This document shows positions 56,896 to 64,000 of a DNA stretch of 64,000 nt, one piece after another (within the stretch, counting starts at the first letter, position 1; every line of letters starts with the position of its first letter). The DNA lies in the NCBI GenBank assembly GCA_964455395.1, contig CAYVWB010000002.1, forward strand, positions 62,001 to 126,000, given 5' to 3'. Below the pieces are notes generated by a model. That model ran no database searches. It saw only the letters and a program-made list of their open reading frames with translations, and was not told the origin of the DNA. Made by a program: the position numbers and the translations under genes. The stretch is from CAYVWB01 sp964455395. Lineage in GTDB: Bacteria > Desulfobacterota > Desulfovibrionia > Desulfovibrionales > Desulfovibrionaceae.

Positions 56896-58284
56896 TCAGT
56901 GCAGGGGCGCGGTCCGTTCGGGGGTTTCGTTCCAGACAGGCGCGGGGCCTTCGGTCGGCCCCGTAGCGTCGGGGCTCGGCGCGGCGGCGCCGGCGTCGCT
57001 TTCCCCGGCGAGGGAGCGCGCCAGGGAGTCCACCTCTTGCCGCACGGTGTTGCCGGCTTCTTCTTCCCGAATATTCTGGAAGGCTTCGTCCAGCGGGTCG
57101 CCCTCGGTCGACGGGGATGCGGCGTCGGTCTCTTCCGGAGCGGCGCGGGGCCCCTGGATGGCGATGGGTTCCGGCTCGGTCGGAGCGACGGCTTCCGGGT
57201 TGTCCGCCGTCGCATTGCCCGCCTCTGCCGAGGCGTTGGTCTCTGCAGGAGGCGGCGGGGGCGTTTGCGGATAGATGGTCAGGGAATAGGTCATGCCGCG
57301 GTCGCGGAGGGCTTCATCCAGCTTCATCGCCACCCCTTCCGGATCCAGCACGGTGAGCCGCCAATTGGCGGCGAGGGACTGCGGTCCGAAGCTCACATCT
57401 CCGAAAACGACATTGCGGGCAGCGTCGCCCCAGCCGCGCATGGTCCGGTCCAGCTGTTCAAGATTTCCCAGGGAGGGCGCGCCGGCGATGCGCAGGGTCG
57501 CCGGCGAAGGCGCGAAGGCCACGGTGGCGTTCTCGGCCTCGGCCGCCACCACGGCGGCTTCCCCGCCAGCCAGCAACGGGTCGGCCACGTACCTGCCGGC
57601 GGCGAAGTATTCCCCCCACAAGGCGAGCCAGAGGCCGGGGAGGTTCTCGCCTTGGCGTTGGGCAAGGCCGGAGGCGGACTCCAGCGCGCCGGCGTAGCCA
57701 TCGCCTTGGCGCGTCACAGTGGCGCGGGGCAAATCCACGGCGCGTTCTTCCAGGCCCATCAGTTCGCTCAGGTCGTCCAGCTGAGCGACTTCGGCGGCGT
57801 CCAGTCCGGAAAAATCACGCACGTATCCCAGCTTGAAATGGGCCGTGGCGAAGAGGCCCAGCTGTCGCAGCCACTGCTTGAGGCGACGGGAGTCCACCTG
57901 GACGTCGAAGGCGTGGAGGCCTACGTCCAGCGTGGTGGCGTTGGCGTCTTCCGCGGGCTCCGGTTCCTGGCGGGTGTAGCTGATGACGAACTGCGGCGCG
58001 CGTGCGGCGAGCATTTCCTCCAGCATGCCTTGCCGAGCGCCGGGCAGTGGCGCAGGCAACAGCTCCGCCGTCGTGGTCAGCACGGCTTTGACCATGGCGC
58101 GCTGCGCCAGGACTTCGCCGATGTCCCCGGCGTTTTCGGGTATTTCATCCATGCGTACGGTCACCGCCACGCCCCAAGCAGGCGTCGCGAAGCCCCCCAG
58201 CCACACCACCGCCGCAAGACACGCTGCGACAGCCGCCAACCGTTTCCCCAGTGGAGTATTCCTCACGCGTTCCCGTTCCATCAC
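56896..58284 (-). CDS. Large exported acidic protein, FlgT-like/DUF2066-like in part
   Basis: The 462-residue protein has a signal peptide (helix LAAVAACLAAVVWLGGFA, cleavage likely after PAWG). An N-terminal domain (VTVRMDEIPENAGDIGEVLAQRAMVKAVLTTTAELLP, then APQFVISYTRQEPEP, VDSRRLKQWLRQLGL) resembles FlgT/LPP20-type envelope domains. The C-terminal ~120 residues are low-complexity Pro/Glu/Ala/Thr. A flagellar-ring or envelope role is inferred and uncertain. It overlaps the preceding gene, so it is the last in the cluster. Confidence 0.6.
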   Translation of the reverse strand: MMERERVRNTPLGKRLAAVAACLAAVVWLGGFATPAWGVAVTVRMDEIPENAGDIGEVLAQRAMVKAVLTTTAELLPAPLPGARQGMLEEMLAARAPQFVISYTRQEPEPAEDANATTLDVGLHAFDVQVDSRRLKQWLRQLGLFATAHFKLGYVRDFSGLDAAEVAQLDDLSELMGLEERAVDLPRATVTRQGDGYAGALESASGLAQRQGENLPGLWLALWGEYFAAGRYVADPLLAGGEAAVVAAEAENATVAFAPSPATLRIAGAPSLGNLEQLDRTMRGWGDAARNVVFGDVSFGPQSLAANWRLTVLDPEGVAMKLDEALRDRGMTYSLTIYPQTPPPPPAETNASAEAGNATADNPEAVAPTEPEPIAIQGPRAAPEETDAASPSTEGDPLDEAFQNIREEEAGNTVRQEVDSLARSLAGESDAGAAAPSPDATGPTEGPAPVWNETPERTAPLH

Positions 58285-59489
58285 CAGACGTTCAGTTCGG
58301 TCTCGAGTGCGCTCACAGCGAGCGCGGCTTCCGCCCCGGAGAGGGGCGCGGCGGGTTCGAAGCGGCCTTGCCTGGCGTTGGAGGCCAGCAGTCCCCGCGT
58401 GGTGGCGAGCATCACCGCATTGAAGAAGGGGTGATCCGGCCGCACATCCACGAAGGGGCTTTCCCTGCCGATGAACTTCGTGGCGAGCGCGTCGTCGCCG
58501 GTGGCTCGCACGATGATGTCCTCCAGTACCATAGCCGCTTCCGCCTTGGAAAGAGGGATGTCGGGGGCAAAACGCCCTCCGTGGAAGGGGCGCAGCCCGC
58601 GCACGTCGTAAGCCGCCACGATCTCCACGGCGTGACGCAGGGGATGGCCGGCCACATCCGTCAACGCCACGGTTTCGACGCGGTCCGCAGTCTGCGGCGT
58701 TTCATAGATCGAACCGGCGGCAGCCTGGGTACGGCCGTAGAAGCGCTCCACGCCGAGCTTTTCCACCAGGAGCGCAGCCATTTCCGCGCGGGTGATGGCG
58801 TCCGCCATGGCCGCCTGAGCCCCGGCAGTGGTGCGGGGGCCCGCGCGACGCACCTGTTGCGCCGCCCGCCACTTGAGCTCGGCGAGTTCCGCGTACTCCG
58901 GATTCGGCGGCGTGGCGCGCAGCACTGCAGCGAACATGGCTTCCGCGCAATCCAGATCCTCGGCCTGCATGCATGCGAGGCCACGCGCGTACTGCAACGG
59001 CGCGAGATCCAGAGAGGGGTCGTCATCCTCCTTGAGCTCCACGCCCTCCTCAAGGAAGTCCTCGGTTTCGTCGAGGAGTTCTTCGGCGTCGACCTCGCCC
59101 ATGCGCGCCAGAATCACATACGCGCGGATGAGCGACACGTAGGCGGCGAGCTCCTCGGCGGGGGTGTCGGCTTCGTCCAGACCGTCCTCCACCAGATCGA
59201 GGGCGTCATCGGCGTCCACCGTCCCCTGCTGGGCAGGATGTTCCGCTTGCAGCAGCTGCGCCACGCCCTTGCCGGCCAGGGCCGGGCCGTATTCGGGGTC
59301 CAGCTCCAAGGCCGTGTCGAAGGCGGCTTCGGCGCGTACGGCGTCGCCCCCTTGCAGCAGGAGGGATTCGCCGGTGCGGACGTGGTGCTGCGGAGAATCC
59401 AGCAAGGCCTGGGGCGCCCGTGGTTTGGTCCCGCAGCCGGTCAGGAGGGCCACTGCGGCGAGAAGCATGAATCCGGTCAGATATCGCAT
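58281..59489 (-). CDS. Lipoprotein with TPR and SLH-like regions
   Basis: The 402-residue protein has a lipobox (LLTGC, Cys at ~19). Helical TPR-like segments follow (VRAEAAFDTALELDPEYGPALAGKG, APLQYARGLACMQAEDLDCAEAMF). The C-terminal half carries repeats of SLH type: DAITRAEMAALLVEKLG, LSKAEAAMVLEDII, PLSGAEAALAVSAL, which in other bacteria bind secondary cell-wall polymers or mediate envelope contact. It overlaps the next gene by 4 bp. Confidence 0.75.
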   Translation of the reverse strand: MRYLTGFMLLAAVALLTGCGTKPRAPQALLDSPQHHVRTGESLLLQGGDAVRAEAAFDTALELDPEYGPALAGKGVAQLLQAEHPAQQGTVDADDALDLVEDGLDEADTPAEELAAYVSLIRAYVILARMGEVDAEELLDETEDFLEEGVELKEDDDPSLDLAPLQYARGLACMQAEDLDCAEAMFAAVLRATPPNPEYAELAELKWRAAQQVRRAGPRTTAGAQAAMADAITRAEMAALLVEKLGVERFYGRTQAAAGSIYETPQTADRVETVALTDVAGHPLRHAVEIVAAYDVRGLRPFHGGRFAPDIPLSKAEAAMVLEDIIVRATGDDALATKFIGRESPFVDVRPDHPFFNAVMLATTRGLLASNARQGRFEPAAPLSGAEAALAVSALETELNVW

Positions 59490-59521
59490 AGGTCACCCCT
59501 GCTGGTCTTGATGGAAAACGG

Positions 59522-60487
59522 TCAATCCAGGACGATCATCACGCGGCATTTTTCCAGGAAATCCTGGTTGGCCGCGAGACTGCGCAGCTTGGCGGCGTCG
59601 TCGTTGGAGACCACGAGATCGGTCCGCGCCTTGCCGGTGACGCGCAACGCCCGCACGCGCAACGGCTTGCCGGCCACCCGGGGATTGGCGCAAGCTTGGT
59701 CCATGTCCTTGGCGTAGCCCGCCATGCCTTGCTGGATGGCGTATTCCCGACCCACGAACCGGGAGCCGTAGACTTCCTCCCCGCGTTCATCGAATATTTT
59801 GGGACTCATGGCGGGTTTCACGCCAAGGCCCTTGGCGTCCACCACCACGCCGGAGACTTCGCGCAGTTCATCCAGCGCATCGTGTTCTTTCTTGACGGGC
59901 AGCGCCACTGGCGCAAGGCTCGCCACCTGCACAGACTCCGCCAGGGGTTCTTCGATGACAGGCGCCGGCGCTTCCACCGGTTCAGGCTTGGGGACGGCCA
60001 CGCGCACGGAGGAGGCCGGCGCCGGCGCCGCTGCGTGGGTCTCCTCCACAGGCATGAGCATCTCGGCCAGCTCGCCGCGCAGGCTCACGCCCATGGTCAC
60101 TTCCATGGAGCCGTCGCCCAGGTCTCGTGTGCTCAGGATCTGCGCATGCTCCAACACGCCGGCCAGCCGGGACTCCACGATATCCTTGGTGACCATGTAG
60201 TTGGCCACGCGCGTGGCGGAGTCCACCTGCACGCCTTTTATGGATTCCAGCAGTTTGCGCTGCGCAACCACCGTGGCGCATCGGGTGGCCATGGCGCGGC
60301 GTTGCGCGGCCGTGCGCACCGTGGGGGGGGCCACGCCCACGCCCACTGCAGTGATGCGGCCGTGTTTCCAGTCCACCTCCGCGAGGGCCGGGACCGTCGC
60401 GGCCAAGGTCCACGCCAAGGCGAGGCAGCATGTCACGCCGCCGCTCCAGGCCAGAGTCAACAACCGTCCAGAGATGTCCTTGCGCAT
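59522..60487 (-). CDS. Exported LPP20/FlgP-like protein
   Basis: The 321-residue protein has a signal peptide (LTLAWSGGVTCCLALAW, cleavage after PALA), then an LPP20-family-like domain: WKHGRITAVGVG..., AAQRRAMATRCATVVAQRKLLESIKGVQVDS, LEHAQILSTRDLGDGSMEVTMGVSL. An Ala/Pro/Val linker (~165-215) and a second domain (VVVDAKGLGVKPAMSPKIFD ... GREYAIQQGMAGYAKDMDQA) follow. In Vibrio, FlgP of this family builds flagellar basal-body rings. That function here is an inference. The ATG at 60487 precedes a typical signal sequence. Confidence 0.75.
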   Translation of the reverse strand: MRKDISGRLLTLAWSGGVTCCLALAWTLAATVPALAEVDWKHGRITAVGVGVAPPTVRTAAQRRAMATRCATVVAQRKLLESIKGVQVDSATRVANYMVTKDIVESRLAGVLEHAQILSTRDLGDGSMEVTMGVSLRGELAEMLMPVEETHAAAPAPASSVRVAVPKPEPVEAPAPVIEEPLAESVQVASLAPVALPVKKEHDALDELREVSGVVVDAKGLGVKPAMSPKIFDERGEEVYGSRFVGREYAIQQGMAGYAKDMDQACANPRVAGKPLRVRALRVTGKARTDLVVSNDDAAKLRSLAANQDFLEKCRVMIVLD

Positions 60488-60633
60488 CGTCCCGCTCCGC
60501 TGTGGTTTCGCCGCCGTGCGCCTGCGCGTCGCCGGTGGGCGGCGGATGATTCCTGCTCGTGCGTACATGAGGGGCGACCCGGAACGCGTCGCCGCGGCCT
60601 TACGGGTTCACCCGGTTTCCATGGTCTGATCGT

Positions 60634-61614
60634 CTACGGACTCCCGAGGCGCTCCGGGTACTCCCCGGCGAGCAGGGGTCCTTGCCGGCGCAGCTGCGCC
60701 AGGCGGAACCGTGCAGCGCGGTTGTCCGGGTCATACCGCAGCGCCTCTCGCCACGTGGCGGCGGCCTCGGCGTGTCGTCCAGTCTGCTGAGCTTCGAGGG
60801 CGAGCCGGCACAACGCCGTGGCGAGGCTCACGCGGAGGCTGCGGCCGGCTGGTTCCGTCTGCAGATGGGTCAACCCCTCGCGCCATGTCCGGACAGCGCC
60901 GGCGGAGTCGCCTTGACGCCACAGCAACCATCCCAAGGCGTCCCAGGCTGGGGCGCGCTGCGGCGCAAGAGCAAGACACCGCGCCAGCTCCAGCCGGGCG
61001 TTGGCCGTCATTCCCTCGCCGAGGAAGGCCATGGCGAGCCGGTAATGCGTCTCGGGATCGCCTTGCCCGGCCCCGGCCCGCTGCGCTTTCCGGAACCGGG
61101 ACACGGCCCCTGCGCTGTCGCCGGCGGCGGCTCGCATCACACCCAGAAAATAGTGCGCGTCCGCATGGTTCGGGTCCTGGTCCAGGGCGGCGAGGAAACG
61201 GGCCTCGGCGCGACTTTCGTCACCCTCCCGGAGGTGGAGCACCCCCCGCCAGACCAGTGCGAAGACATCCCCCGGCGCAATGGCGAGGACCTCATCGAAA
61301 CGGCGCGCCGCCGCTTCGGAGTCGCCTTGCCGCATGCGCACCAGGCCCAGATTGCCCAGCGCGAAGAGATTTTGCCTGTCCAGGGCGAGGGCCGCTTCGA
61401 AGTGCATGGCGGCGTCCTCCAGTCGACTGGCCTCGCGGGCGGCGGCGCCGGCCATCAACAAGTCCTCCACTCCGAGCCCAGGGGCGGCGGCCGTCGACGT
61501 GGTCATCCCCAGCATCCCGATCCAGCACAACGCGAGAATACGCGCCAGGGATCGCGCTTGACCGGCCGCCTGCTGACGCGCCGGACGCCGTATCCGCGGA
61601 GTCGTCACGTTCAC
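60634..61614 (-). CDS. Exported TPR protein
   Basis: The ~326-residue protein has an N-terminal hydrophobic segment (LARILALCWIGMLGM), probably a signal peptide or anchor, and about six TPR units (for example ALGNLGLVRMRQGDSEAAARRFDEVLAIAP, ALVWRGVLHLREGDESRAEARFLAAL, AWDALGWLLWRQGDSAGAVRTW). TPR arrays mediate protein contacts. It starts at a GTG that overlaps the amidase stop (GTGA), so the two are coupled. Confidence 0.82.
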   Translation of the reverse strand: MNVTTPRIRRPARQQAAGQARSLARILALCWIGMLGMTTSTAAAPGLGVEDLLMAGAAAREASRLEDAAMHFEAALALDRQNLFALGNLGLVRMRQGDSEAAARRFDEVLAIAPGDVFALVWRGVLHLREGDESRAEARFLAALDQDPNHADAHYFLGVMRAAAGDSAGAVSRFRKAQRAGAGQGDPETHYRLAMAFLGEGMTANARLELARCLALAPQRAPAWDALGWLLWRQGDSAGAVRTWREGLTHLQTEPAGRSLRVSLATALCRLALEAQQTGRHAEAAATWREALRYDPDNRAARFRLAQLRRQGPLLAGEYPERLGSP

Positions 61615-62765
61615 GCCAGAGTCCTCCGCAGATCACGCACGCCTTCCACCACGGCCTCGGCTGCGGCGTTTCTGGTCTCGGCGCGTCGCAGTCTGGCGGC
61701 TTCCTCCCGATTGGAGACGAAACCCGTCTCCAGCAGGACGGCAGGCATGCGCGCCGTGCGCAACACATGAAAATTGGCGGCGTGGACGCCTCTGTCCCGC
61801 ATGGCGAGGCGTTCCACCAGAGCTTTCTGGAAAGCGCGGCTGGCCACGGCGGCGTCCTCCCAGGCGCAGCGGTTCACATAGGCGCTCAAGAGGATTTCCA
61901 GGTTGACTCCACGGCCGGCGCGCGGCGGCCAGTCATCCTCCAGAGCGAGAGCGGCGTTCTCCATGGCGGCCACCCGGGCGGCGTGCCGACTGGAGGCCTG
62001 GGCGGCGCAGTGGTACGTCTCCACGCCGTGGGCGCCCCGGCGTTCCGCGGCGTTGGCGTGGCAGGAGATGAAGAGATCGGCGGCGTGCTGGTTGGCCATG
62101 GCGGTGCGCGCGGAGAGTGGCACGAAGTAGTCGTCCGTCCGGGTGAGGACAATACTGCTCTCCGGGAAGGCCTGTTCCAGGGCGCAGGCGGCGCGTCGCG
62201 CCACGTCCAGCACCACATCTTTTTCCTGGAGACCGTCGGGACCCACGGCGCCGGGATCGAAGCCGCCATGGCCGGGGTCCAGCACGATGCGTTTGAATCG
62301 CGGCCGCATGGCGTGCGCGTCGAAGGCTGCCAGCTCGCGACGGGCGGCGTCTTCCAGGCGGGCCATGGGATCCATGGGCGCAAGCGGCGTGGGGGTTGCG
62401 CCCCCCCCTGCGAACGAGGCCAGCAGGCGGGCTTCATCCGAGCCGGGCGAGGCGTCCTCGGCGGCTTCCGCGAAGACCTCGGCGGCGCGTGCTTCCTCCC
62501 CGGCGGCGAGATAGGCGCGGCCCAGCAGCCCTTGCAGCCAAGTGTCGTCCGGCGCAAGGGCCAGCGCGCGGCCCAAAGCGGTCACGGCCTGGTGAGGTTT
62601 GCCGGCTTCCAGCAGATTTTGCCCCTCCAGCCCCAGCGCGATGGCGTCCTGCGTGTGGCCGCCCCCCGGCGCGAAGACGCCGCAGAGCCCCCCCGCCACG
62701 CCGAGCGACGCAGCGATGATGAATGATCTCCGTGTGATGGATGAGGCTTTGCCTGTGGACGACAT
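61611..62765 (-). CDS. Tat-exported N-acetylmuramoyl-L-alanine amidase with TPRs
   Basis: The 384-residue protein has a Tat signal (SITRRSFIIAASLGVAGGL) and two TPR-like repeats (~45-110). The Amidase_3 domain (~160-380) keeps the zinc ligands in LDPGHGG, EKDVVLD and SCHANA, and the catalytic Glu in LLETGFVSN. It cuts the peptide from muramic acid in the periplasm. CAGGAGTCGTC lies before the ATG. It leads the five-gene exported cluster; tatA lies 5 kb away on the other strand. Confidence 0.92.
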   Translation of the reverse strand: MSSTGKASSITRRSFIIAASLGVAGGLCGVFAPGGGHTQDAIALGLEGQNLLEAGKPHQAVTALGRALALAPDDTWLQGLLGRAYLAAGEEARAAEVFAEAAEDASPGSDEARLLASFAGGGATPTPLAPMDPMARLEDAARRELAAFDAHAMRPRFKRIVLDPGHGGFDPGAVGPDGLQEKDVVLDVARRAACALEQAFPESSIVLTRTDDYFVPLSARTAMANQHAADLFISCHANAAERRGAHGVETYHCAAQASSRHAARVAAMENAALALEDDWPPRAGRGVNLEILLSAYVNRCAWEDAAVASRAFQKALVERLAMRDRGVHAANFHVLRTARMPAVLLETGFVSNREEAARLRRAETRNAAAEAVVEGVRDLRRTLA

Positions 62766-63013
62766 GACGACTCCTGAGGCCTGCGCCGGCGCGATGCGCG
62801 CACGGTCCGAGGCGGTCGCCACGGTTCAAGCAAAAAATGGTCCAGTTCCTCCGCGACGCTTGCTCCCACCCACGCTGGAGTGGTACGATTCCGGTTGGAG
62901 CACGACGTCACACTTGGCATGGGGCCAAGAGGGGGCCGGCAGATTGCCGACAACCGTCAGCCCGCCGTCACCCCGAACTCGCTCCACCACGCCACGTCCC
63001 CCGAGGGAGGCCC

Positions 63014-63502
63014 ATGCGACTCTATCTGATGCAGCACGCTCCGGCGCTTTCCGAAGCCATCGACCCCGAACAGCCCTTGAGCGCCATGGGCGCCGAACAA
63101 GCCGAGACAGCCGGCCGCGCCATGGCCGTCTTGGGCGTGAAGCCCGCCTCCATTCACGCCAGCCCCAAGCGTCGCGCCCTGCAGACGGCCCACGCCGTGG
63201 CGCAGGGGTGCGGGCTCGCCTCGGAAGTCATCGAATCCCACGCGCTGAAAGCCGGGACCGCGCCCACCGTCACCTTGGAGTATCTGCGCAGCGTCCCTCG
63301 GGAAGAGGCGCTGTTCGTGGGGCACCTGCCCAATCTGGAGCGCTTCACGGCCTTGCTCATCGGTGAGGGGCTGGAGGGCCGCGCCCACGTCACCTTCGTC
63401 AACGCGGGACTGACCTGTCTGGACGTCACGGACCTGACGCACCCCCGCGCGAGCCTGCTCTATCACCTCACCCACGCGCATTTGCGGCGGCTCGCAGTCT
63501 GA
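63014..63502 (+). CDS. sixA: Phosphohistidine phosphatase SixA-like
   Basis: The 162-residue protein of the histidine-phosphatase superfamily matches SixA in length and pattern: MRLYLMQHAPALSE, HASPKRRALQTAHAVA and EALFVGHLPNLERF (second catalytic His). The superfamily's RHG is replaced by QHA (Q7, H8). The catalytic His is present but the adjacent Arg is not; whether this lowers activity is unknown. GGGAGGCCC precedes the ATG. Confidence 0.9.
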   Translation: MRLYLMQHAPALSEAIDPEQPLSAMGAEQAETAGRAMAVLGVKPASIHASPKRRALQTAHAVAQGCGLASEVIESHALKAGTAPTVTLEYLRSVPREEALFVGHLPNLERFTALLIGEGLEGRAHVTFVNAGLTCLDVTDLTHPRASLLYHLTHAHLRRLAV

Positions 63503-63523
63503 GTTGCGCAGGCGCGCCATCGC

Positions 63524-64000
63524 ATGTCACACAAGATATTGCATTGTTTGGGGATAGATTGCGCCGCCAACGCCAGGGACATCGGCCTGGCCCACGGTGT
63601 GTGCGAGCCCTCGCCGGCGTTCCACGGCGTCGAGATCGTCGCGCTGCATCACGACCTCACGCTGGATGGCGTGGCGGCGTGGGTCACCGCAGGGCTTGCG
63701 ACGGCCGCCGCTGCGGGCGCTTCCGCACTGCTCTGCCTGGACGCGCCCCTGGGCTGGCCCCGGACCATGGGGACGATGCTGGCCGCTCATGAAGCCGGCG
63801 GCGCGCCCATCCCCCACGACATCCCCGCGGACGCCCTCTTCGCCCGGGAGACGGACCGCTTCGTCCGCGTTGTTCTGGGCAAGCGCCCTCTGGAAGTTGG
63901 CGCCAACTACATCGCCCGCACGGCGCTCGCGTCCCTGCGTCTTCTGGCGATGGTCCGCGAACAGGCGGACCGCCCCGTTCCCCTGGCGTGGACCTCGCCC
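63524..64000 (+). CDS. DUF429-like protein, cut by window edge
   Basis: An open frame begins at ATG 63524 and continues without stop to 64000 (~159 residues seen). LHCLGIDCAANARDIGLAHG, LLCLDAPLGWPRTMG, DALFARETDRFVR and GKRPLEVGANYIARTALASLRLL match the DUF429 pattern, whose members probably have an RNase-H-like fold and unknown function. No ribosome site is clear. The 3' end is outside the window. Confidence 0.75.
   Translation, partial: MSHKILHCLGIDCAANARDIGLAHGVCEPSPAFHGVEIVALHHDLTLDGVAAWVTAGLATAAAAGASALLCLDAPLGWPRTMGTMLAAHEAGGAPIPHDIPADALFARETDRFVRVVLGKRPLEVGANYIARTALASLRLLAMVREQADRPVPLAWTSP

Noticed and set aside
56779..58434. 551-codon plus-strand frame across the direct repeat and exported protein gene
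   Set aside because: It is antisense to a gene with a signal peptide and an operon overlap; its translation is Gly/Arg/His-rich without domains.

Overview
The window looks like a chromosomal segment of a GC-rich sulfate-reducing deltaproteobacterium, most likely of the Desulfovibrionales. This is an inference from gene content: a KorBA-type 2-oxoacid:ferredoxin oxidoreductase, ferritin beside a rubrerythrin-like protein, a GAF-gap pair, a bacterial deoxyhypusine-synthase homologue, a tyrosine-recombinase/Mop fusion, and the rpoN-hpf-ptsN-rapZ-mannose-PTS block. No rRNA, tRNA, CRISPR array, IS element or prophage was found. About 67 genes are supported, and nearly all are GC-rich. One AT-rich patch (about 33.6-34.6 kb) holds a broken methyltransferase gene and looks acquired.

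Layout. 0-6.5 kb: end of dapF, a radical-SAM-like protein lacking its cluster motif, a cytosine-C5 DNA methyltransferase with its Vsr repair nuclease about 2.2 kb further on, a response-regulator diguanylate cyclase, a secreted protein and Mn-dependent pyrophosphatase. 6.9-14.6 kb (minus strand): pyrG-kdsC-rpoN-hpf-ptsN-rapZ-PTS IIA-IIB-IIC. This is a regulatory and envelope operon whose last gene, IIC, is split in frame at a run of nine T and is not followed by a IID gene. 15-24.3 kb (mostly plus strand): purQ-tadA, a PQQ-type sugar dehydrogenase, the recombinase/Mop fusion, a glycosyltransferase, a cyclophilin, a small SnoaL-like protein, and GAF-gap. 24.7-31.1 kb: korBA, rubrerythrin-like and ferritin genes, the deoxyhypusine-synthase-like gene, a flavin-binding protein and a methyltransferase. 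31.5-40.5 kb: an ABC-F ATPase, the broken methyltransferase, an OFA-type MFS transporter, nadCA and mgtE.

40.9-48.7 kb is rich in signalling and small exported proteins: SH3, HDOD, two zinc-ribbon PilZ proteins, an FHA protein and a gamma-glutamyltransferase. 48.8-53.5 kb (minus strand) is yggT-yggU-DUF465-ilvB-ilvN-ilvC, ending in a clear terminator. 53.8-56.4 kb carries a HAD phosphatase, two unrecognised proteins and tatA. 56.9-62.8 kb (minus strand) is a tight run of five exported proteins: a Tat-exported amidase with TPRs, a TPR protein, an LPP20-like protein, a lipoprotein with TPR and SLH-like regions, and a large acidic exported protein. It reads as an envelope or flagellar-ring-like module. 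The right edge has SixA and a truncated DUF429 gene.

Intergenic DNA is unusually rich in short tandem repeats (8, 9, 12, 17 and 22 bp) and longer direct repeats (24, 52, 55 and about 112 bp). The observations most worth checking are the IIC slippage site with missing IID, the recombinase/Mop fusion with its duplicated 3' fragment, a candidate attenuator before pyrG, a probably leaderless methyltransferase mRNA, and the exported-protein cluster at 56.9-62.8 kb.
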